This document shows, one piece after another, positions 1-4,725 of a stretch of 5,668 nucleotides of DNA (position 1 is its first letter; every line of letters starts with the position of its first letter). The translations under genes were made by a program, and so were the position numbers. Under the pieces are notes generated by a model, which did no database searches, was not told the origin of the DNA, and saw nothing but the letters and a program-made list of their open reading frames with translations. The DNA lies in contig JALZVD010000006.1 in assembly GCA_023300205.1 (NCBI GenBank), positions 1 through 5,668 on the forward strand, in the 5' to 3' direction. The DNA is from Akkermansiaceae bacterium. GTDB lineage: Bacteria > Verrucomicrobiota > Verrucomicrobiia > Verrucomicrobiales > Akkermansiaceae.

Positions 1-430
1 CTAACTTCTTTATCCTCTCATCATAATGCTCATCCCTACTCACATTACACTCAAGCATCTGCCCTATCTTCACCTTAGCATTCGATAAATTAGGCCGTAT
101 TTCCTCTCGTATGAATCCCCCCACCAGACTCTTCAGCTCCAAATCTGCCTCATAAAAAACCTTCCTACCCTCCATCCCATCCACCTCATTAATCGCCCCT
201 AATGTCCGCAACATCTTCAGCCCCTGACTACCACTACCCTTACTCATACCAAGCCTCTCTACCAGATCATCCAGTGACAAAGCCTCCTTACTAATAAATA
301 ATGACCCATAGATCTCACCCACACTCTTTGGTAACCCTAACACCTTCACCGTATCCGCAAAAAATTCGCGCACCATACCCTCCAACTCTATATTCTCACC
401 GCTAGTATTCGTCTCTTTACTTTCAAGCAT
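1..430 (-). CDS. GbsR/MarR-type transcriptional regulator (partial, C-terminus missing)
   Basis: A DNA-binding regulator of the GbsR branch of the MarR superfamily, read leftwards from ATG at 430; 143 residues are visible and the frame is still open at base 1. Residues 37-60 form the first helices of a winged helix-turn-helix. The likely recognition region follows at 61-80, with the motif GMSKGSGSQGLKMLRTLGAI, which resembles the family's 'G-(V/M)-SKGS-S-L-LR-LG' pattern. A wing follows at about 81-96 (MEGRKVFYEA). GbsR-family proteins are usually about 150-190 residues, so only a short helical tail should be missing. Known members control osmolyte (glycine betaine) genes, but no such gene is visible here and the effector is unknown. 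A GTG lies directly before the ATG, and Met19 is another possible start; an in-frame stop at 446-448 limits further extension. No Shine-Dalgarno is seen. The gene is divergent from the exported TPR gene, which is a candidate target by position only. Confidence 0.8.
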   Translation of the reverse strand, partial: MLESKETNTSGENIELEGMVREFFADTVKVLGLPKSVGEIYGSLFISKEALSLDDLVERLGMSKGSGSQGLKMLRTLGAINEVDGMEGRKVFYEADLELKSLVGGFIREEIRPNLSNAKVKIGQMLECNVSRDEHYDERIKKL

Positions 431-439
431 CACAAAATT

Positions 440-466
440 AGTATCTTAAAAGCCATTTCTGTTCAA
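440..466 (-). promoter_or_regulatory. Candidate promoter of the GbsR-type regulator
   Basis: Read on the minus strand, a -35-like TTGAAC (466-461) is followed after 15 bases by a -10-like GATACT (445-440). The spacer is shorter than the ideal 17 and both boxes are imperfect. Transcription would start around 433, only a few bases before the ATG at 430, which would make the message nearly leaderless and fits the lack of a Shine-Dalgarno. The -35 box lies inside the palindrome at 461-478, so a protein bound there would block it. Weak prediction from sequence alone. Confidence 0.3.
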
Positions 467-478
467 ATTAAAATGAAC
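461..478. promoter_or_regulatory. 18-bp imperfect palindrome, candidate operator
   Basis: GTTCAAATTAAAATGAAC is an inverted repeat with 7 of 9 base pairs symmetrical, and its outer five (GTTCA/TGAAC) are perfect. Its size and symmetry suit a dimeric MarR/GbsR-type winged-helix protein. It lies 31 bp upstream of the regulator's start and overlaps that gene's candidate -35 box. Autoregulation, and perhaps control of the divergent TPR gene, is the simplest inference. No second copy was noticed elsewhere in the window. A chance AT-rich palindrome is possible. Confidence 0.4.
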
Positions 479-575
479 TTTAAGACACACTCATCCCAAA
501 CAACAACAAAAATGAGACAAGTAGCTCCCTGACATAACTTCATATCATCACGCCATACACACCTCATATAGCTCA

Positions 576-602
576 TTGCATTCCCACAAGAATAAGTCTA
601 AT
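576..602 (+). promoter_or_regulatory. Weak candidate promoter of the exported TPR gene
   Basis: TTGCAT (576-581) and TCTAAT (597-602, five of six matches to the -10 consensus) are separated by 15 bases. They would place a transcription start near 609, with a leader of about 28 bases before the ATG at 637. The leader is made almost only of A, C and T and has no Shine-Dalgarno. The spacing is short and the -35 poor, so this is only the best candidate seen in the 206-bp intergenic region. Confidence 0.25.
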
Positions 603-636
603 TTTTCATCATACAAAAACGTATCTACACCCACAC

Positions 637-3600
637 ATGACGTCCCGCACACACACACACCATCAAACCATAAGAAACATCCTCTTAGCATACCCTCTCG
701 CCCTCATCATCCTATTAAACACCGCACTCGCCCAAACAAAAACTCAACCCACACACCCACACACCCTCATCATCCAGCAAAGCATCGCCCTCATGGAGCA
801 AGCAAAATGGCAGCAAACCCTAGACATCCTCAACCCACTCATCACACAAAACAAAGACTCTGGCATCAAAAAACACGGCGCTAAATTTGCCACTACCCAC
901 TACTACAAAGGACTCTGCCTACTCAAGCTAGCCCAAGCAGCAAACAAACAACAAGCCCCCTCACTCTACCAAGCCGCCATCAAATCATTCACCCAATGCC
1001 ACACCGTCAACCCCCCAAACGACCCCTCAAACACCTACCGAGTTAAATCACTCCTCCTACGTGCAAACGCCCAGCAAGCCCTTGGCCAATACCAACTCGC
1101 CATCCACTCCTACCGCCTCTTCCTCCATCAGCGCAACAAAACCCTAGACCCATACAACCTCAGCGACTTCAACATCAACCTAGCCATCTGCCTCTGGAAA
1201 AATCCACCCACACCACAAAACCCAAAAGAAGCCCAACAAGCCATCAAACTCATCCAGCAATCCCTCCTCTACAGCGGCAGAAACAAACCCAGCCCCCACG
1301 CCACAATCACCGCCCTCCGCACCCTCACAGACATCAGTATCAGCACCCAGAATGACACCCTCATCCCCTCCACCATCAACCAAACCCTAACCTCCATCCC
1401 CGCTAACCTCACCCTCCCCCAAGACCCAGAAACCTCTACCCAACTACTCACCACACTCTCCAACCTCATCCTCACCACCGCCCAGAAAAACCTCCCCCTA
1501 ACATCCCTCCACCTCACCGCCCTCATCCCAGATATCCAGCTCTACGCCACAGCCCTAGAACTCCCCTCCACACTTACCAACAACCCTACCCACCTAAATT
1601 TAGACCAAAACCAAAACCTAAAAAACGCCACCCTCATCGCCCTCCAAGCACGCGCCATATCATACCAAAACACCAACCACCTCAAAAAAGCACTCACCCT
1701 CTACACCCTCATCCTAGACAAATTCCCAGACACCCCAACCCCCGCCCAACAACCCAACAACCTCTACAACCTAGCCCGCATCGCAGCCCAAGCAGGAGCC
1801 ACAGACACCGCCATCACAAAAGCCCGCCAATTCCTAGAAACCTACCCAGACCACCCCCTCCACACACCCACCCTCACCATTCTCCTAAACTCCCTCTACC
1901 ACTCACAACAATACCAACAAGCACTCACCCTAGCCTCACAAATCCTCACCACCACCAAACCTCAACCCCACTCACCATCCACCCAAGCACTCCTCCAAGC
2001 AGCCACCTTTATCCAGCCTGCATCCCACTACTACCTCGGAGACTACACCCTCGCCTCCACCCTCCTCTCCCCACTCCAAGAACATCCAGAAAACCCCTAC
2101 CACACAGACGCCACCTACCTCTACGCCGCCGCCCAGAACCAGCTCCTCCACTGGGACACCTCCATCCCTCTACTCAGAAAATTCATCACCCTACACACCA
2201 ACCCAGACACCCCTAAAAACACCTCCATCTACACCCCCTTCGCCTACTACCAGATCGCCTACGCACACTATTCCCAGAACCAACCACACTCAGCCATCCT
2301 CACCCTCCTCCCCTTCACCCTAAACATCCCCTTCGCAGACACCTTCAATAAACACACCCTCACCACCAGCCAGATCTCACCATCAGCCGCCATACTACTA
2401 GCAAACACCCACCTCACCCTAAACCTACCAGAATCAAGAAACACCGCCGTCTCACTCTACCAAACCGCCATCAAACTAGCCTCAGAAAACCACAACACCC
2501 AAGCACGTGATGAAGCCTACTACCTCATCACCAACCTCCTAGGAAAACCCCTCTGGGACGGCCTCACCAACCATCGACTAAAAGAAACCATCCCCCACTA
2601 CCTAAACTTCACCGCCCTCCCAGACGCCCAGAACTCCCCCTACTACACCCAGATCCTCACCGCATCCATCACCGCCCTAGAAAAGTCAGACACCTCAGAA
2701 CCCGTCCACCTCCTCCTCAGAGACAACCTCTTCACCCACAACAACCAACCCAACACCCCCGGCATAGAAACAGCCCTACAAACCTACCTATACTACCTCA
2801 GAAAAAATAACCTCACCACCACAGAAATCATCCGCACACTAACAGAACGCATCAACACCACCCCATCAGCCTACCACCAAGCCCTCATCATCACCGCCCA
2901 GCTAGAAACCCTACAACACAACCAGAAACACACCCCAAACCAACAAACAAAAGACCACATCAACCTACTCTACCAAGACCTCATCTCCCAATACCGCACC
3001 CAAGACCTAGACAACTTCACCACCCTAAAAATCGCCAACCACCTCGCCACAACGAACAACCTAACACAAGCCACCACCTACTACAACTCCATCATTAACA
3101 GCACCTCCAACATCAAAAAAATCGAAGCCCAGCTAGGCCTCGCCATCCTACTCGCCAACCCCAAGAACACCCCATCACCAAAACAGCTCACCAACGCCAA
3201 ACAACAACTCACCACCATCCTAAACAACCCCTTCACCCCCCCCGCACCCCGCGCCTCAGCACACTACCACCTCATCCAGCTACTCACACACTCACAACCT
3301 CAAGACTGGCCACAAATACAAACCCACGCACTCACCTACCTCACCTACCCACTCAGCGTAAAAACCCACAACCAAAAAATCCAACAAACCCTCGCACTCG
3401 CCTACGACAAACAACAAAAAACCAACCTAGCCATCTCCGCATACACCCACACCTGGGTAACCAGCTTCTTCAGCATCCAGCACTCCGCACCCGCACTACA
3501 CCGCGCATGCCAGCTCCTCTGGGAAAGAAACAACCCCCCGCACCCAGCCATCAACCAAGGAAAATCTGACCGCCAGCTCGCCTACGAGACCGCCTACAAA

Positions 3601-3747
3601 TACATTCGTAAGACAAAAGACCACCTAGACCAGCGCCGCGACTCACTCCCCCAAGCAGCCATCCACACATGGCAAACCATCAAACAAAACGCCACAAAAA
3701 ACTACCCCCAAGACCCCACCATCAAACCCTTCCAAGGCCAACCCTAA
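637..3747 (+). CDS. Large exported tetratricopeptide-repeat protein
   Basis: A 1036-residue protein predicted to be secreted to the periplasm. Residues 1-32 form a signal peptide: a basic N-region with Arg4 and Arg13, a hydrophobic core at 15-27 (ILLAYPLALIILL), and an ALA-Q cleavage site after Ala32. This supports the ATG at 637, since no upstream ATG was found in frame. The rest is a helical-repeat solenoid. TPR-like helix pairs are clearest at about 136-168, 349-365, 375-407, 408-437, 458-524, 535-565, 584-636, 797-842 and 915-940, with the usual A-Y-L-L-A pattern and Pro at unit ends (such as YPDHP). The tail at 958-1030, including SDRQLAYETAYKYI (977-990), does not look like TPR and may be a separate conserved module. 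TPR arrays bind protein partners; the partner is unknown and no enzyme domain is seen. Composition is extreme: only 6 Val, 2 Met and about 13 Gly. No Shine-Dalgarno or obvious terminator. The stop lies 26 bp from the convergent thioesterase stop. Confidence 0.92.
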   Translation: MTSRTHTHHQTIRNILLAYPLALIILLNTALAQTKTQPTHPHTLIIQQSIALMEQAKWQQTLDILNPLITQNKDSGIKKHGAKFATTHYYKGLCLLKLAQAANKQQAPSLYQAAIKSFTQCHTVNPPNDPSNTYRVKSLLLRANAQQALGQYQLAIHSYRLFLHQRNKTLDPYNLSDFNINLAICLWKNPPTPQNPKEAQQAIKLIQQSLLYSGRNKPSPHATITALRTLTDISISTQNDTLIPSTINQTLTSIPANLTLPQDPETSTQLLTTLSNLILTTAQKNLPLTSLHLTALIPDIQLYATALELPSTLTNNPTHLNLDQNQNLKNATLIALQARAISYQNTNHLKKALTLYTLILDKFPDTPTPAQQPNNLYNLARIAAQAGATDTAITKARQFLETYPDHPLHTPTLTILLNSLYHSQQYQQALTLASQILTTTKPQPHSPSTQALLQAATFIQPASHYYLGDYTLASTLLSPLQEHPENPYHTDATYLYAAAQNQLLHWDTSIPLLRKFITLHTNPDTPKNTSIYTPFAYYQIAYAHYSQNQPHSAILTLLPFTLNIPFADTFNKHTLTTSQISPSAAILLANTHLTLNLPESRNTAVSLYQTAIKLASENHNTQARDEAYYLITNLLGKPLWDGLTNHRLKETIPHYLNFTALPDAQNSPYYTQILTASITALEKSDTSEPVHLLLRDNLFTHNNQPNTPGIETALQTYLYYLRKNNLTTTEIIRTLTERINTTPSAYHQALIITAQLETLQHNQKHTPNQQTKDHINLLYQDLISQYRTQDLDNFTTLKIANHLATTNNLTQATTYYNSIINSTSNIKKIEAQLGLAILLANPKNTPSPKQLTNAKQQLTTILNNPFTPPAPRASAHYHLIQLLTHSQPQDWPQIQTHALTYLTYPLSVKTHNQKIQQTLALAYDKQQKTNLAISAYTHTWVTSFFSIQHSAPALHRACQLLWERNNPPHPAINQGKSDRQLAYETAYKYIRKTKDHLDQRRDSLPQAAIHTWQTIKQNATKNYPQDPTIKPFQGQP
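648..660 (+). repeat. CA dinucleotide run in the signal-peptide coding region
   Basis: Six and a half CA units lie in codons 4-8 of the TPR gene and encode the Thr-His-Thr-His part of the signal peptide N-region. A short run like this could slip during replication and shift the frame just after the start codon. It is, however, only modestly long, and the whole strand is rich in C and A, so it may be a by-product of composition. Confidence 0.6.
3228..3250 (-). other. Putative G-quadruplex motif on the minus strand
   Basis: The plus strand carries C4, C8 and C4 tracts separated by TTCA and GCA. The minus strand therefore reads G4-TGC-G8-TGAA-G4, which satisfies a four-tract quadruplex pattern if the G8 run is counted as two tracts with a short internal loop. 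It lies inside the TPR gene (Asn-Pro-Phe-Thr-Pro-Pro-Ala-Pro-Arg), on the strand used as transcription template. Folding is predicted from pattern only; in this C-rich strand it may be incidental. Confidence 0.4.
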
Positions 3748-3773
3748 TCCCTAAAGTCCATAATCACCCAGCA

Positions 3774-4139
3774 CTACCCCCCCATACTCTTACCATGAGC
3801 CACCGGCCTCCCCTCATCATCCACCAGCACAAACACAATCTTCTCGATCGATAAAATAACCTGCTTCGTATTCTTATTCCGCGTGATACTCTTCATCGTC
3901 ACCGAACTCGTCCCAAAAGAAACCGCCTCAAACCCTATCTCGATCACATCCCCATGCCTTGCAGAACTCACAAAGTTAATCTCTGACACAAACTTCGTCA
4001 CCAGATTCTTCTCCCCCAACTGGCACATCGCAAAAATCGCAGCCTCCTCATCGATCCACGCCAACAACCGCCCACCAAACAACGTATGATGCGCATTCAG
4101 ATCCTCAGGCTTAATCCACTTTCGAGTATAAAAATTCAT
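3774..4139 (-). CDS. YciA-like acyl-CoA thioesterase (hotdog fold)
   Basis: A 121-residue cytoplasmic enzyme of the hotdog-fold acyl-CoA thioesterase family, expected to hydrolyse acyl-CoA to free acid plus CoA. The family signature is clear. Asn15 and Asp30 are 15 residues apart, the same spacing as the conserved Asn and Asp of E. coli YciA. They flank the LFGGRLLAWID segment (20-30), where the fold's long helix starts. GTSSV at 76-80 matches the family's GTTSV strand motif. The protein is slightly shorter than YciA at both ends but holds one complete hotdog domain; members work as dimers or hexamers. The ATG at 4139 is favoured because a stop lies three codons upstream. A GGGG directly before the ATG is too close to be a normal Shine-Dalgarno. 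Substrate chain length cannot be read from sequence. The gene is convergent with the TPR gene and divergent from the DoxX-like gene, so it is probably its own transcription unit. Its Val-rich and Gly-rich composition contrasts sharply with the plus-strand genes. Confidence 0.9.
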   Translation of the reverse strand: MNFYTRKWIKPEDLNAHHTLFGGRLLAWIDEEAAIFAMCQLGEKNLVTKFVSEINFVSSARHGDVIEIGFEAVSFGTSSVTMKSITRNKNTKQVILSIEKIVFVLVDDEGRPVAHGKSMGG

Positions 4140-4221
4140 ACCCCACTACAAACAAACCCTCACAACAACCACAAACCCAAATCCTGACATCAAAAAGTAA
4201 AACAACTCGCAAACCCTCAAC

Positions 4222-4234
4222 TCCTAAGCTAGGA
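4222..4234. repeat. Short inverted repeat upstream of the DoxX-like gene
   Basis: TCCTA-AGC-TAGGA is a perfect 5-bp inverted repeat with a 3-base centre, 25 bp upstream of the ATG at 4260. Its right arm begins TAGGAT (4230-4235), a four-of-six match to a -10 box that would start transcription near 4242. No good -35 lies at the right distance. It could be an operator over a weak promoter or chance; the 120-bp divergent spacer otherwise shows nothing clear. Confidence 0.25.
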
Positions 4235-4259
4235 TAACCAAACACAACAACACACCATC

Positions 4260-4646
4260 ATGAAAAATATTCCAACCATCATCAGCGCACTACTCGGCCT
4301 AGCATTCATCACCTTCGGACTCAACCATTGGCTCAGCTTCATGCCAAAGGGTGACGGCACACCACCCTCACCAGAAACCATCGCATTCTTCAAAGCCACA
4401 GGGAAAGGCTTCATGGACTTCGTCAAACTCCTAGAAATCATCGCCGGCATCCTCCTAATCATCCCCAAGACCCGCAACTGGGGACTCCTCATCATCGGCC
4501 CCATCATCCTCAACATCATCGCCGTAAACATCTTCGTCATGGGCGGAACAAAAGTCTTCCAGCCACCACTCATCCTACTATCACTCATGGCCGCCTACCT
4601 CCTCTTCACAGCCCGCAACAAATTCCTCAACCTACTCAATAACTAA
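4260..4646 (+). CDS. DoxX-like four-helix inner-membrane protein
   Basis: A 128-residue integral membrane protein resembling the DoxX/DoxX-like family, which is typically about 120-150 residues with four transmembrane helices. Helices are seen at about 5-24, 54-68, 74-94 and 101-118. Features typical of the group are the FGLNHW end of helix 1 (19-24), the periplasmic or cytoplasmic loop leading to a GKGF motif (48-51), and KLLEIIAGILLIIP (56-69), where a Glu sits within helix 2. The C-terminus is short and basic. DoxX-like proteins are linked in some organisms to quinone, thiosulfate or redox-stress functions, but the biochemical role of most members is unknown and none is claimed here. The ATG at 4260 is preceded by a leader of almost only A and C; the nearest AGGA is 25 bases away, so initiation seems Shine-Dalgarno independent. 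A hairpin follows the stop by about 20 bases, so the gene is likely monocistronic. Confidence 0.85.
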   Translation: MKNIPTIISALLGLAFITFGLNHWLSFMPKGDGTPPSPETIAFFKATGKGFMDFVKLLEIIAGILLIIPKTRNWGLLIIGPIILNIIAVNIFVMGGTKVFQPPLILLSLMAAYLLFTARNKFLNLLNN

Positions 4647-4667
4647 AATACCACCCTCCCTCCCCAC

Positions 4668-4690
4668 AGGAATCATCTTGATTCCTCTCT
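4668..4690 (+). terminator. Hairpin, probable terminator after the DoxX-like gene
   Basis: AGGAATCA (4668-4675) and TGATTCCT (4679-4686) form a perfect 8-bp stem around a 3-base TCT loop, followed by a pyrimidine run (CTCT). It starts 22 bases after the DoxX-like stop codon. The stem is rather AT-rich and the following tract is not a clean U-run, so it would be a weak intrinsic terminator or an RNA 3'-end stabiliser. The right arm also supplies the -35-like box of the next gene. Confidence 0.55.
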
Positions 4691-4705
4691 AACACACTGT
4701 TTAAT
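4678..4705 (+). promoter_or_regulatory. Candidate promoter of the lipoprotein gene
   Basis: TTGATT (4678-4683) matches the first four bases of the -35 consensus. After 16 bases, TTTAAT (4700-4705) matches five of six bases of the -10. The predicted start is near 4712, about three bases before the ATG at 4715, so the message would be leaderless or nearly so. The -35 lies in the right arm of the upstream hairpin and the -10 in the left arm of the inverted repeat at 4698-4725, which suggests control by a bound repressor. Confidence 0.4.
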
Positions 4706-4725
4706 CGTACAATCATGATTAAACA
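4698..4725. promoter_or_regulatory. Perfect 9-bp inverted repeat over the lipoprotein start codon
   Basis: TGTTTAATC (4698-4706) and GATTAAACA (4717-4725) are exact reverse complements separated by 10 bases. The repeat covers the candidate -10 box, the predicted transcription start and the ATG at 4715-4717. As DNA it looks like an operator for a dimeric repressor. As RNA, a transcript starting further upstream could hide the start codon at the edge of the stem. No matching copy was noticed elsewhere in the window, and it differs from the palindrome at 461-478. Confidence 0.45.

Noticed and set aside
576..884. Plus-strand open frame of 102 codons starting at TTG and overlapping the TPR gene
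   Set aside because: It lacks any family resemblance, is dominated by His, Pro, Lys and Thr from CA-rich DNA, and overlaps the clear signal peptide and TPR frame.
1180..1526. Two overlapping minus-strand open frames within the TPR gene
   Set aside because: They are antisense shadows: G/T-rich template strand yields Gly/Val/Trp-rich nonsense without motifs, and the plus-strand frame is a continuous recognisable TPR protein.
1594..1603. Perfect palindrome CTAAATTTAG inside the TPR gene
   Set aside because: It is short, lies in coding sequence, and has no partner or promoter context; most likely chance.
3748..3773. Bidirectional terminator between the convergent TPR and thioesterase genes
   Set aside because: The 26-bp gap and its flanks show no stem-loop with a following T-run on either strand.
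3777..3783. Seven-C run at the end of the thioesterase gene as a frameshift switch
   Set aside because: Slippage there would only replace the stop with a few extra residues (new stops follow soon in both shifted frames), so little functional effect is expected.
3669..3854. Plus-strand frame spanning the end of the TPR gene and the thioesterase
   Set aside because: It overlaps two well-supported genes in other frames and has no protein features.
3883..4089. Plus-strand frame opposite the thioesterase
   Set aside because: The minus strand carries intact hotdog motifs with Asn15 and Asp30; this frame is its antisense.
4229..4588. Minus-strand 119-codon frame opposite the DoxX-like gene
   Set aside because: It is Met-rich antisense of a protein with four proper membrane helices on the plus strand.
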